From contig CALWPY010000006.1 of the NCBI GenBank assembly GCA_944383545.1, positions 1 through 64,000 on the forward strand: a stretch of DNA of 64,000 nt, in the 5' to 3' direction. Position numbers and translations under genes: made by a program. Source of the DNA: an uncultured Lachnospiraceae bacterium. GTDB taxonomy: Bacteria > Bacillota > Clostridia > Lachnospirales > Lachnospiraceae. The notes under the pieces were generated by a model. That model was not told the origin of the DNA. It made no database searches and worked only from the letters and a program-made list of their open reading frames with translations. The stretch's first letter is position 1. Every line of letters begins with the position of its first letter. Positions 56,036-64,000 of the stretch are shown piece by piece.

Positions 56036-56656
56036 ATGCAGACCTTTAAAAAGCCTCTGTCATATGATGAAGAAGCTCATTATCTGTCCCGCGTGCGTAA
56101 AGGAGATACCGAAGCCCGTAACATCCTTGTAGAATATAATCTGAGACTTGTTGCCCACATAGTTAAGAAATATTCCATGTCATGCCATGATGCAGAGGAC
56201 CTTATTTCCATCGGAACAATAGGACTTATAAAAGCTATAAACACATATGATAGTTCTAAAGGGAACCGGCTGGTTACCTACGCCTCAAGATGTATAGAAA
56301 ACGAGCTTCTTATGAAGCTGAGACAGGAAAGAAAAAAAAGCAGAGAAGTTTCCTTATATGAGCCCATTGGCACCGACAAGGAAGGTAACGAAATCAGCTT
56401 AATGGACATAATCGGCAGTGATGACGAAGGAATTCTCTCTGAAATGATAACCAAAGACCGGATAAAAAATGTGCAGGAGCTTATCCCCGTGACTCTGGAT
56501 GAAAGAGAAAAAGCAGTTATTACTTTAAGATACGGCCTCACGGGAGAAAAAGAACTGACACAAAGAGAGGTTGCCGATATGCTTGGCATATCAAGGTCAT
56601 ATGTATCACGAATAGAAAAAAAAGCACTGCTTAAGCTTCGCAGTGCTTTGTTCTGA
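56036..56656 (+). CDS. sigK: Sporulation sigma factor SigK, intact and without pro-sequence
   Basis: A 206-aa late mother-cell sigma factor. It begins MQTFKKPLSYDEE, continuous with region 1.2 of SigK, and has NLRLVAHIVKKY, DAEDLISIGTIGLIKAI and YASRCIENELLMKLR in region 2, PIGTDKEGNEISLMD in the linker, and REVADMLGISRSYVSRIEKKAL in region 4. The hydrophobic pro-peptide of Bacillus pro-SigK is missing, as in Clostridioides difficile, and no skin-type element interrupts the gene. The ATG at 56036 has GAGG 6 bases upstream; another ATG four codons earlier is also possible. A CATAAAAT at 56001-56008 could be a sigma-E -10. The 3' end overlaps the trhP-like gene convergently by 26 bases. Confidence 0.9.
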   Translation: MQTFKKPLSYDEEAHYLSRVRKGDTEARNILVEYNLRLVAHIVKKYSMSCHDAEDLISIGTIGLIKAINTYDSSKGNRLVTYASRCIENELLMKLRQERKKSREVSLYEPIGTDKEGNEISLMDIIGSDDEGILSEMITKDRIKNVQELIPVTLDEREKAVITLRYGLTGEKELTQREVADMLGISRSYVSRIEKKALLKLRSALF

Positions 56657-57884
56657 TAACCATTCCCTTTTCAGGCAAAAATTCGGAGAAATTTTCTTTG
56701 AATTCAATATAAAGCTTTTGCTTTGGATGAGGAGCTGATTCCATAGGTTTCATTTCCTCATCATATATTGCCTTTACGGTAAATTCTTTATCAGTTCCGG
56801 AAAATCCCATGACACTGATTTTTTCTCCCACTGAAAATTTATTTTTCTGGGTAATGACAATTCTTCCTTCTTCTGTCACTTCTTCAATAATACCTAAAAA
56901 TGTATAATTTTTTACATAGGTATTATTGTCATATATCTGTGACTCATGTGTAGGCTTGCTGAAATAAAATCCTGTTGTAAACTGGCGGAAAGTACATGCA
57001 GATATTTCCTGTTTATAATAATCCATCCTGCTTCTGTAAAGTTCCTCGGAAAAAAGGCAGTCATCTATCGCCTGTCTGTATGTTCTGGTTGCCGCTGCAA
57101 CGTAAAGGGCCGTTTTCATCCTTCCTTCTATTTTAAATGAATATATACCTGAGTCTATGAGTTCCGGAATATATTCAATCATACATAAATCCTTGGAATT
57201 AAATATATACGTTCCTCTGTCATCTTCTTCAATAGGAAGATATTCACCCTGGCGGGTTTCTTCCGTAATTGCATATTTCCACCTGCACGGATGTGTACAT
57301 GCACCTCTGTTTCCGTCTCGTCCGGTAAAATAACTGCTGAGAAGACATCTTCCCGAATAAGAAATACACATTGCCCCATGTACAAATGCCTCTATATCCA
57401 TTTCAGAATCTGCTTTTTCCCTTATTTCCTTTATTTCCTTAAGTGAAAGCTCCCTCGCAGCCACAACTCTCTTTGCGCCCATTTTATGCCAGAAATTATA
57501 GGTCATATAATTTGTATTGTTAGCCTGGGTACTTATATGAATTTCCATGCCGGGCAGCATTTCTTTTGCAAGCATAAAAACTCCGGGGTCCGAAATAATA
57601 AGAGCATCAATTCCCATATCCTTAATTTCCGAAAAATATTTTTTTATACCTTCAATATCACCATTATGAGCAAAAATATTTACCGTGACATATACCTTTA
57701 CATTTCTTTTATGGGCATATTCAATACCCTCTGTCATCTCTTCCTTTGTAAAGTTTCCTGCCTTTGCCCGAAGTCCGTACTGCTGTCCGCCTATATATAC
57801 CGCATCGGCGCCGTAATCGACTGCAACCTTAAGTGTAGACAGCCCGCCTGCCGGAATAAGTAATTCAGGTTTTCTGTAATTCAT
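56631..57884 (-). CDS. trhP: U32 family protein, probable tRNA hydroxylase TrhP
   Basis: A 417-aa peptidase-family U32 protein with the signature EAFVHGAMCISYSGRC and nearby Cys (GACTHPCRW) that probably bind iron-sulfur. The N-terminus is KPELLIPAGGLSTLKVAVDYGADAVYIGG. Family members RlhA and TrhP hydroxylate RNA, using prephenate; TrhP makes 5-hydroxyuridine at the tRNA wobble position. The next gene upstream is a TrmR-like methyltransferase, which acts on that product, so TrhP is the favoured call over a protease. The ATG at 57884 has GAGG 8 bases upstream. Confidence 0.78.
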   Translation of the reverse strand: MNYRKPELLIPAGGLSTLKVAVDYGADAVYIGGQQYGLRAKAGNFTKEEMTEGIEYAHKRNVKVYVTVNIFAHNGDIEGIKKYFSEIKDMGIDALIISDPGVFMLAKEMLPGMEIHISTQANNTNYMTYNFWHKMGAKRVVAARELSLKEIKEIREKADSEMDIEAFVHGAMCISYSGRCLLSSYFTGRDGNRGACTHPCRWKYAITEETRQGEYLPIEEDDRGTYIFNSKDLCMIEYIPELIDSGIYSFKIEGRMKTALYVAAATRTYRQAIDDCLFSEELYRSRMDYYKQEISACTFRQFTTGFYFSKPTHESQIYDNNTYVKNYTFLGIIEEVTEEGRIVITQKNKFSVGEKISVMGFSGTDKEFTVKAIYDEEMKPMESAPHPKQKLYIEFKENFSEFLPEKGMVIRTKHCEA

Positions 57885-57916
57885 GTTTATTTCCTCTGTT
57901 TTTAATATCATATATG

Positions 57917-58561
57917 TTATTTCATACAGGAAAGAGCCACTCCGTCGCCTATAGGGATAATTGCCGTTTCCATCCTGTCATCATTCTTTATCCTGTATAA
58001 ATATTCTCTCATCCTGTCATGTATGGTACGGTTTCTCTTTGCCACCAGATAATGCGATTCCAGTATCTCCCCCTCCTGAAGCACATTATCGGACAAAATC
58101 ATCCCACCATCATTAATTATTTTTATGACCTCTTCATAATAATTTATATACTGGGCTTTAGCCGCATCAATAAAAATAAAATCAAAACCTTTTTTTAACG
58201 TCTTTAAAACTTCTGACGCATCTCCCGTAAGCACTGTAATCCTGTCTGACTTTTCAAGCCTTTTTATGTTTTCCTTAGCTTCTTCTGCACGAGCCTTGTC
58301 CAGCTCGATTGTGGTAATATGGGCTTTCTCAGGAAGATAATTACTCATATATAAAGAAGAATAGCCTACTGCCGTGCCTATTTCAAGCACATGCATAGGC
58401 TTTTTTTCTGTAATCAGTACTTTTAAAAACTCTCTTGTTTCCCTTCTTATAACCGGAATCTTTTCGGATACCGCTTTTTCATATATCTCACCTAAGAGAC
58501 CTTCATCGTCTTTTCCAAAGGAATTTATGAACGATGCAACCCTGTCATAATCATATGTCAT
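57917..58561 (-). CDS. trmR: O-methyltransferase, probable TrmR
   Basis: A 214-aa SAM-dependent O-methyltransferase (class 3 type). SAM motif EIGTAVGYSSLYM, TTIELD, and FDFIFIDAAKAQYINYY with metal-binding Asp residues (ILSDNVLQEG) are visible. Bacillus YrrM (TrmR) methylates 5-hydroxyuridine at tRNA position 34; the neighbouring U32 gene would supply the hydroxyl group. The ATG at 58561 has AGGAGG 7 bases upstream and overlaps the previous stop by one base. Confidence 0.8.
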   Translation of the reverse strand: MTYDYDRVASFINSFGKDDEGLLGEIYEKAVSEKIPVIRRETREFLKVLITEKKPMHVLEIGTAVGYSSLYMSNYLPEKAHITTIELDKARAEEAKENIKRLEKSDRITVLTGDASEVLKTLKKGFDFIFIDAAKAQYINYYEEVIKIINDGGMILSDNVLQEGEILESHYLVAKRNRTIHDRMREYLYRIKNDDRMETAIIPIGDGVALSCMK

Positions 58562-58965
58562 CACTCATCCTCCTCTTCGGAGATGCCGCACAAAATATCA
58601 AGTATCTCGTCGTATGTCATGGAAGGAGAAAGTCCATATTTATTTGCCTGAATCTGTGATGAATATCCGCCTATTTTCATCTTGGCAAGCATTACATATT
58701 TATTTTCAATAACTCCACTGTCATATAAGGCATCTGCAATGTCCGAAGCAGAAGAATCAGGCTGTATCTCTACAACCACATACTCCTGTGAGGAAGGATC
58801 TTTTGCTGAATCAGCAAAAACATCATATGAAAAATTAAAAGCATATGTAAATACCTTAACAAAAATAAAGAGAATAATAACATCAACAAGCAGGTTTATC
58901 ATAAACCTCAATATTCTCTTTATTCCTTTAACATTGCTGCTTTGCTTCTTTTTCCTTACGGCCAT
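58561..58965 (-). CDS. MltG N-terminal-like membrane protein without catalytic domain
   Basis: A 134-aa protein: a basic N-terminus, a membrane helix (FMINLLVDVIILFIFVKVF, about 21-39), and an outer LysM-like segment (VVVEIQPDSSASDIADALYDSGVIENK; YGLSPSMTYDEILDILCG) matching the N-terminal part of MltG/YceG endolytic transglycosylases. The large catalytic domain is absent, and no frameshift remnant follows, because the next gene starts at its stop. In Bacillus, the mltG homolog yrrL lies next to yrrM, so this stands in the syntenic place. It may bind glycan or the synthesis machinery without cutting. Confidence 0.7.
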   Translation of the reverse strand: MAVRKKKQSSNVKGIKRILRFMINLLVDVIILFIFVKVFTYAFNFSYDVFADSAKDPSSQEYVVVEIQPDSSASDIADALYDSGVIENKYVMLAKMKIGGYSSQIQANKYGLSPSMTYDEILDILCGISEEEDE

Positions 58966-58976
58966 TTTTAATCTCC

Positions 58977-59306
58977 TTAGATATAGTCTATATCGATATC
59001 TTCAGTTATGACAGAAAACATCTCTCTAATATTCTTAAACAGTTTTGCCTCTGCCACAAGAAAACTGCTTACGGGTGTCAGATGAAGCATGTCTGAAAAC
59101 TCCTTTGTAAGCTGCATTGCTTCATCATATTGATTTTCTCCCGTAGCATATTGAATGTGATAATTTCTTCTTCGGAATTCGTTTACCCTGTTATAGAGCT
59201 CTTCATCCTGCTTAAGAATATTTTTTGCAGCAATATATTGCTTATATTCTTCGGAATTTTTTATACGCTCATTCAGTTCTTTTCCTCCGATTAAAAATTC
59301 ATTCAT
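58977..59306 (-). CDS. YlbF/YmcA-family protein
   Basis: A 109-aa helical protein of the YlbF/YmcA family (LNERIKNSEEYKQYIAAKN, LYNRVNEFRRRNY, AEAKLFKNIREMF). In Bacillus such proteins form a complex that modulates RNase Y. Here it directly follows the RNase J gene (2 bases), suggesting a link to RNA turnover. The ATG at 59306 has AGAGGT 6 bases upstream, inside the end of rnjA. Confidence 0.82.
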   Translation of the reverse strand: MNEFLIGGKELNERIKNSEEYKQYIAAKNILKQDEELYNRVNEFRRRNYHIQYATGENQYDEAMQLTKEFSDMLHLTPVSSFLVAEAKLFKNIREMFSVITEDIDIDYI

Positions 59307-59308
59307 AA

Positions 59309-60973
59309 TCATACCTCTGAAATAATTGGAAGTATCATAGGACTTCTCTTTGTCCTCTTCCATAAAAACTCACTTAAAGCATCCTTTATACTGCCCTTTA
59401 TTCTTCCCCAGTCTGTAGTGTTTCTTCTCAGACACTCATCCAGTGCTTCGCTTACTACAAGACGGCAGTCATCAAGAAGCGACTCCGACTCCCTTACATA
59501 TACAAAACCTCTGGATACTATATCAGGTCCTGCAAGTATCTGGTTACTATGCTTTTCTAAGGTTACTACTACTATTATGAGACCATTCTGTGAAAGATGC
59601 TGTCTGTCACGAAGTACAATGTTTCCTACATCTCCAACTCCAAGTCCGTCTACCAGTATTCCCTGTGCCGGAACTCTTCCGACCACTTTAAATCTGTTTT
59701 CTGATATCTCAAGTACATCACCTGTGGTGAGTATTTTTACATTTTCCTTTGGTATACCCATCTCTACGGCAAGCTCTGCATGTCTCTTTAAATGTCTGTA
59801 TTCTCCATGTACGGGTATCGAATACTTAGGTTTTGTCAAAGCATACATGAGCTTTAACTCCTCCTGACAAGCATGTCCCGATACATGTGTATCCTGAAAA
59901 ATCACATGGGCACCTTTCATTTCGAGCTCATTTATTACTTTAAATACCGCTTTTTCATTTCCCGGAATAGGATTAGAACTGAATATTACCACATCTCCCG
60001 GTTTAATTGATATTTTCTGGTGAATGGAAGCGGCAATTCTTGAAAGCGCCGCCATATTTTCACCCTGACTTCCCGTGGTAATAAGTACCACCTTTTCATC
60101 AGGATAATTTTTTATACTGTCTATATCTATCAGTGTGTTGTCAGGAATATTAATATAACCAAGCTCCATGGCAGTCTGTATGATGTTCACCATGCTTCTG
60201 CCTTCAACAACCACTTTTCTTCCATACTTATATGCAGAATTTATTATCTGCTGAACTCTGTCGACATTTGAAGCAAAAGTAGCAATTATAATTCTTCTGT
60301 CCTTATTATCATCAAATAAATGGTCAAAAGTACGTCCTACTGTTTTCTCTGACTGGGTATAACCCGGTCTTTCCACATTTGTGGAATCTGCCATAAGCGC
60401 CAGAACGCCTTTTTTTCCAATTTCCGCAAACCTCTGCAGGTCTATAACTTCACCGAATACAGGTGTATAATCAATTTTAAAATCTCCCGTGTGGACTATT
60501 ATTCCCGCAGGTGTATATATGGCAAGTGCCGCCGCATCTGCTATGGAATGGTTTGTCCTGATAAATTCTATTCTGAAGCATCCCAGATTAATAATCTGTC
60601 CATGCCTTACAACCTTACGCTTTACATTCTGAATAATGTTATGCTCCCTGAGTTTATTATCTATAATTCCCATAGTAAGCTTTGTTGCATAAATCGGCAT
60701 GTTAAGCTCTTTCTCCACATAAGGAATCGCTCCGATATGGTCCTCGTGTCCGTGGGTAATTACAAGTCCCTTAATCTTATCGGCATTTTCCTTCAGATAA
60801 GTCACGTCCGGTATTACCAGGTCTATGCCCAGCATCTCATCTTCAGGAAATGACAGTCCGCAGTCAATAACCACAATACTGTCTTCATACTCTATTGCGG
60901 TAATGTTCATTCCTATCTGCTCCAGGCCGCCGAGAGGAATAATCTTTACCGGCTTATTGTTTGTAATTTTCAA
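59309..60973 (-). CDS. rnjA: Ribonuclease J
   Basis: A 554-aa metallo-beta-lactamase/beta-CASP ribonuclease with 5' exonuclease and endonuclease activity in mRNA and rRNA processing. Zinc motif THGHEDHIGAIPY, then HTGDFKIDYTP, STNVERPG, the beta-CASP core, and HVSGHACQEEL and PVHGEYRHLK are all present. The start is TTG at 60973 with GGAGG 7 bases upstream. It follows the DUF1292 gene by two bases. Confidence 0.94.
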   Translation of the reverse strand: MKITNNKPVKIIPLGGLEQIGMNITAIEYEDSIVVIDCGLSFPEDEMLGIDLVIPDVTYLKENADKIKGLVITHGHEDHIGAIPYVEKELNMPIYATKLTMGIIDNKLREHNIIQNVKRKVVRHGQIINLGCFRIEFIRTNHSIADAAALAIYTPAGIIVHTGDFKIDYTPVFGEVIDLQRFAEIGKKGVLALMADSTNVERPGYTQSEKTVGRTFDHLFDDNKDRRIIIATFASNVDRVQQIINSAYKYGRKVVVEGRSMVNIIQTAMELGYINIPDNTLIDIDSIKNYPDEKVVLITTGSQGENMAALSRIAASIHQKISIKPGDVVIFSSNPIPGNEKAVFKVINELEMKGAHVIFQDTHVSGHACQEELKLMYALTKPKYSIPVHGEYRHLKRHAELAVEMGIPKENVKILTTGDVLEISENRFKVVGRVPAQGILVDGLGVGDVGNIVLRDRQHLSQNGLIIVVVTLEKHSNQILAGPDIVSRGFVYVRESESLLDDCRLVVSEALDECLRRNTTDWGRIKGSIKDALSEFLWKRTKRSPMILPIISEV

Positions 60974-60975
60974 AA

Positions 60976-61239
60976 CTATACCTCCAAATCAAAGTCATCA
61001 ATCAGTTCATTAAATATTTTTGCAACTGATTCCAATTCGTCCTTTTCTTCAACAATTTCGTAAGAAGCGACCTCTTCTTCACTGCCCGATACATCCTTCA
61101 GTATAAGAAAAGTTCCCTCCTCACTTTCTACATCATCCGTAACCAGAATATAATTTTTTCCGCCGAGAGTTGTCTGTTCAAGTACATAAAACTCTACTTC
61201 TCCTTCATCAGTTTCAAATATTATGCTCTCCATTTTCAT
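60976..61239 (-). CDS. DUF1292 protein
   Basis: An 87-aa acidic protein (IIFETDEGEVEFYVLEQTTLGG; DVSGSEEEVASYEIVEEKDEL) of the DUF1292 family, unknown in function but conserved beside ruvX and ireB in Firmicutes (yrzB in Bacillus). The ATG at 61239 has AAGGG 7 bases upstream. A 78-codon upstream extension of the frame lies inside ruvX and is not coding. Confidence 0.88.
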   Translation of the reverse strand: MKMESIIFETDEGEVEFYVLEQTTLGGKNYILVTDDVESEEGTFLILKDVSGSEEEVASYEIVEEKDELESVAKIFNELIDDFDLEV

Positions 61240-61243
61240 AATT

Positions 61244-61681
61244 TTACCCTTCTTCGCCTTCATTATTCCTGAAGTCCAGCCAAGTCTGCAATATGATTGC
61301 AGCAGCCATCTTATCAATATGCTCCTTGCGCCCGCTCCCTGCAACACCTGTCTCTGCAAGGATTCTGTCAGCTTCCCTGGTTGTGAGTCTCTCATCAATA
61401 AGGATAACGGGCAAGCCCGTCCTTCTCTCAAGATTTTTCTTAAACTCTTCTGTCTCAAGAGCTCTTTCCCCAAGGGAATTATTCATATTTTTGGGATACC
61501 CCAGAGCAATTTCGGAAACACCGTATTCAGCCACAATACTTTCCAACTGTGCATAAGTCTGTCTTAATTTATTTGGTTTATTTCTTTCTATGGTAATAAA
61601 AGGCTGTGCCGTAATAAGCAGCTCATCACTTAAAGCCACCCCTACAGTCTTAGTTCCGTAATCCAGTCCCATAATTCTCAT
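61244..61681 (-). CDS. ruvX: Holliday junction resolvase-like RuvX/YqgF
   Basis: A 145-aa RNase H-fold nuclease. D7 in GLDYGTKTVGVALSD, the GYPKNMNNSLGERA loop, DERLTT with its acidic pair, and D in HIDKMAAAIIL form the active site. YqgF proteins have been tied to 16S rRNA 5' processing and to Holliday junctions. It lies between ireB and DUF1292. Confidence 0.93.
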   Translation of the reverse strand: MRIMGLDYGTKTVGVALSDELLITAQPFITIERNKPNKLRQTYAQLESIVAEYGVSEIALGYPKNMNNSLGERALETEEFKKNLERRTGLPVILIDERLTTREADRILAETGVAGSGRKEHIDKMAAAIILQTWLDFRNNEGEEG

Positions 61682-61697
61682 AGTATACCTCTAATAG

Positions 61698-61955
61698 TTA
61701 TCTGAGCTTTGTCTCAATATAATTTTCCATCAGCACTTCAATAATTTCATCACGCTCCGCCTTCATAATAAGACTTCTTGCATTTTTATAGCTTGTGATA
61801 TAGGTAGGGTCCCCGCTCATAATATAACCCACAATCTGATTTACGGGATTATATCCTTTTTCCGAAAGTGCTTCATAAACCTGAGCAATTATATCAGGAA
61901 CTTCAATCATGGTTTCTTTTACAATGTTAATATCTTGAGTATTTTGGTTATTCAT
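61698..61955 (-). CDS. ireB: IreB family regulatory protein
   Basis: An 85-aa protein of the UPF0297/IreB family ([33 protein letters not shown]). In Enterococcus, IreB is a phosphorylated substrate of the PASTA kinase IreK and affects cephalosporin resistance. The ireB-ruvX-DUF1292 trio is conserved in Firmicutes. AAGGA lies 9 bases before the ATG. Confidence 0.93.
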   Translation of the reverse strand: MNNQNTQDINIVKETMIEVPDIIAQVYEALSEKGYNPVNQIVGYIMSGDPTYITSYKNARSLIMKAERDEIIEVLMENYIETKLR

Positions 61956-61985
61956 TTAATCACGTCCTTACACACATATAAGTGT

Positions 61986-62047
61986 ATTTTAATATAAATC
62001 CGAAAAAATATCAACCTTTATATATACTTGGGCGAGGCTGCCGTCAA
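61986..62047 (-). promoter_or_regulatory. Two tandem sigma-A promoters before ireB
   Basis: On the minus strand P1 is TTGACG (62042-62047), 17 bases, TATATA (62019-62024). P2 is TTGATA (62009-62014), 17 bases, TAAAAT (61986-61991). Both precede the ireB start by 30-65 bases and lie in the 110-base gap after polC. Confidence 0.55.
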
Positions 62048-62065
62048 ATCTATATGACTCATACC

Positions 62066-64000
62066 TTATAAAAAAGCAGATAATGTAAGCTGGTTGTCTT
62101 CAGGCAGGTCTCCCAGTATTCCCAATTCTGACATTTTATCAACAACTGTTTTAGATATTTTTGCCCTCTGCCTGATTTCATCCTTTGATAAAAATTCACC
62201 CTGAGCCGCAGCTTCCTTTAACTGCTGTGCAGCCTTTTCACCCATACCGTCAATGGATGCAAGAGACGGCATTATTTTTCCGTCTATTATCTGAAATCTG
62301 TCGGCATCTGCCCTGTAAATATCAATCGGCATAAATTCAAATCCTCTTGCATACATCTCAAGTACTATTCTCATATCCCTTAAGGTATCCTGGTCTTTAG
62401 CCTTCTGGTCTGGCTTCTTTTTCAGCTCATTCATATGATACAAAAGTCTTTCCTTTCCCATACACATTAGTTCATAGTTAAAGGCAGTTGCCCTTATACT
62501 GAAAAATGCCGCATAGTAAGCAAGCGGGAAATTAATCTTATAATAAGCTATACGCCATCCCATCATGACATAAGCAGCCGCATGAGCCTTCGGGAACATA
62601 TACTTAATCTTTTTACATGACCAGATATACCAGTCGGGCACACCATGAGCCTTCATCTCATCTATCCATTCATCCTTAAGTCCTTTTCCCTTTCTTACGC
62701 TTTCCATTATGGTAAATGAAAGTCCTTTATCAAGCCCCATGCCGATAAGATAAATCATAATATCATCACGGCAGCATATGGCAGATGAAAGCTCGCACTT
62801 TCCTTCTTCAATAAGAGTCTTCGCATTTCCGAGCCATACATCTGTTCCATGTGACAGTCCAGCAATACGCACAAGGTCTGAAAAACATTTAGGCTTTGCA
62901 TCTATAAGCATCTGCATGGCAAAATCAGTTCCAAATTCAGGTGTACCAAGGGAGCCGAGCGGTACTCCGTCAATATCCTCCGGCATAATACCCAGTGCAG
63001 AAGTATCCTGAAAAAGAGTCATGACCTCTTTATCATCCAGAGGAACATCTGTTGCCTTAAATCCCGTCAGGTCCTCAAGACGCCTTACCATTGTAGGGTC
63101 ATCATGTCCCAGAATATCAAGCTTAAGAAGGTTATGGTCTATGGAATGATATTCAAAATGTGTGGTTATGGTGTCCGTTGTCATGTCGTTTGCAGGTTTC
63201 TGAATCGGTGTAAAACTATATATTTCCTCATGTCTTGGAAGTACAATCATTCCACCCGGATGCTGTCCCGTAGTTCTCTTTACACCGGTACATCCCTCAG
63301 CAATCCTCTCCATTTCCGCTCTTCTTTTTACTATGCCTCTTTCTTCATAGTATTTATATACATATCCAAAGGCAGTCTTTTCCGCAAGCGTACCGATTGT
63401 ACCTGCCCTGAATGCCTTTCCCTTTCCAAAAAGCTCTTCAGTATAGGCATGTGCTTTTGGCTGATATTCACCCGAAAAGTTAAGGTCTATATCAGGCTCT
63501 TTATCACCTTTAAATCCCAGAAATGTTTCAAAAGGAATATCATGACCTTCTTTAAGTAAATCTCTGCCGCAATTCGGACATTTTCTGTCAGGCATATCGC
63601 ATCCGGAAATTCCTACATGCTCTTTCACAAAATCCGAATCAAAATCCACAAAGTGGCAGTCAGGACATATGTAGTGTGCAGGCAGAGGATTAACCTCCGT
63701 AATACCCGCCATAGTCGCCACAAACGATGAGCCGACAGAGCCTCTCGAGCCTACCAGATAACCGTCTTCATTGGACTTCCACACAAGTTTCTGCGCAATT
63801 ATGTACATAACAGCAAATCCGTTTGTTATAATGGAATGAAGTTCTCTTTCAAGTCTGTCCACAACTATATCCGGGAGATTTGGTCCGTATATCTCATGCG
63901 CCTTATCATAGCAGATTTTAGTAAGCGTCTCATCTGAATTTTCTATTACAGGAGGCTGCTTATCAGGACGCACAGGTGATATTTTTTCTATCATGTCTGC
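62066..64000 (-). CDS. polC: DNA polymerase III alpha subunit PolC, C-terminal part
   Basis: The last 644 codons of Gram-positive replicative polymerase PolC; the 5' part lies beyond the right edge. Visible are GSRGSVGSSFVATM, a four-Cys zinc motif (CPDC and CPNC), the palm Asp motif PDIDLNFSGEYQPKAH, KRTTGQHPGGMIVLP, the thumb/fingers region (AHAAAYVMMGWRIAYYK) and a C-terminal helix-hairpin region (SLASIDGMGEKAAQQLKEAA). The reading frame is open at the window edge. Confidence 0.96.
   Translation of the reverse strand, partial: ADMIEKISPVRPDKQPPVIENSDETLTKICYDKAHEIYGPNLPDIVVDRLERELHSIITNGFAVMYIIAQKLVWKSNEDGYLVGSRGSVGSSFVATMAGITEVNPLPAHYICPDCHFVDFDSDFVKEHVGISGCDMPDRKCPNCGRDLLKEGHDIPFETFLGFKGDKEPDIDLNFSGEYQPKAHAYTEELFGKGKAFRAGTIGTLAEKTAFGYVYKYYEERGIVKRRAEMERIAEGCTGVKRTTGQHPGGMIVLPRHEEIYSFTPIQKPANDMTTDTITTHFEYHSIDHNLLKLDILGHDDPTMVRRLEDLTGFKATDVPLDDKEVMTLFQDTSALGIMPEDIDGVPLGSLGTPEFGTDFAMQMLIDAKPKCFSDLVRIAGLSHGTDVWLGNAKTLIEEGKCELSSAICCRDDIMIYLIGMGLDKGLSFTIMESVRKGKGLKDEWIDEMKAHGVPDWYIWSCKKIKYMFPKAHAAAYVMMGWRIAYYKINFPLAYYAAFFSIRATAFNYELMCMGKERLLYHMNELKKKPDQKAKDQDTLRDMRIVLEMYARGFEFMPIDIYRADADRFQIIDGKIMPSLASIDGMGEKAAQQLKEAAAQGEFLSKDEIRQRAKISKTVVDKMSELGILGDLPEDNQLTLSAFL

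Noticed and set aside
61240-61473. Long N-terminal extension of the DUF1292 reading frame
   Set aside because: It lies wholly inside ruvX in another frame, and a good ribosome-binding site precedes the short start at 61239.
1-64000. CRISPR arrays, insertion sequences, prophage genes, tRNA or rRNA genes
   Set aside because: No regularly spaced repeats, transposase motifs, cloverleaf or rRNA sequence were recognised while reading.

Overview
The window is a contiguous chromosomal segment of a low-GC, spore-forming Clostridia. Gene content and order fit Lachnospiraceae: a spoIIIA operon next to asp23-nusB-xseAB-ispA-dxs-tlyA-nadK-argR-recN-spoIVB-spo0A, a one-chain PurL, an intact sigK without a pro-sequence, and a Gram-positive type IV pilus (T4P) locus. 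I cannot name the genus. I see no tRNA, rRNA, CRISPR array, insertion sequence or prophage. Most genes lie on the minus strand.

Layout. 0.2-8.4 kb (minus): a GH5 glycosidase without signal peptide, purL, two AstE/aspartoacylase-like proteins with altered metal-site residues, a receiver protein, and a protein with MshEN-like repeats plus a CheX-like domain. That last gene is divergent from a GGDEF-EAL gene (8.5-10.3 kb, plus). 10.3-15.7 kb (minus): a basic disordered protein, two tandem spo0A paralogs, spoIVB and recN. 15.7-22.9 kb: argR, nadK, tlyA, dxs, ispA, xseB, xseA, nusB, asp23, apparently one transcript with recN from a sigma-A promoter near 22.98 kb. 23.1-27.9 kb: the complete spoIIIAA-AH operon behind a sigma-E-like promoter. 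28.1-35.5 kb (plus): a double-length YfhO-like membrane protein, efp and putP. 35.6-55.8 kb (minus): pilB, pilT, pilC, pilA, pilD, a pilM-pilN fusion, pilO, four prepilin-like genes (one of 939 aa) and a 1948-aa exported protein. 56.0-64.0 kb: sigK (plus), then the minus-strand genes trhP-like, trmR-like, a MltG-like stub, ylbF-like, rnjA, DUF1292, ruvX, ireB and the 3' part of polC.

How the genes fit together. Three systems dominate. First, endospore formation: two Spo0A-type regulators, SpoIVB, the SpoIIIA mother-cell channel and SigK. Second, a T4P machine with a retraction ATPase and an unusually large set of exported terminal subunits; the giant protein sits where PilY1-type tip adhesins are found in proteobacterial minor-pilin operons. 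Third, possible cyclic-di-GMP signalling: the GGDEF-EAL enzyme, two consensus MshEN motifs in PilB, and degenerate MshEN-like repeats in the CheX-like protein. The most unusual items are the pilus tip gene set, the tandem spo0A pair with one degenerate receiver, the MshEN-CheX protein, and the AstE-like pair.
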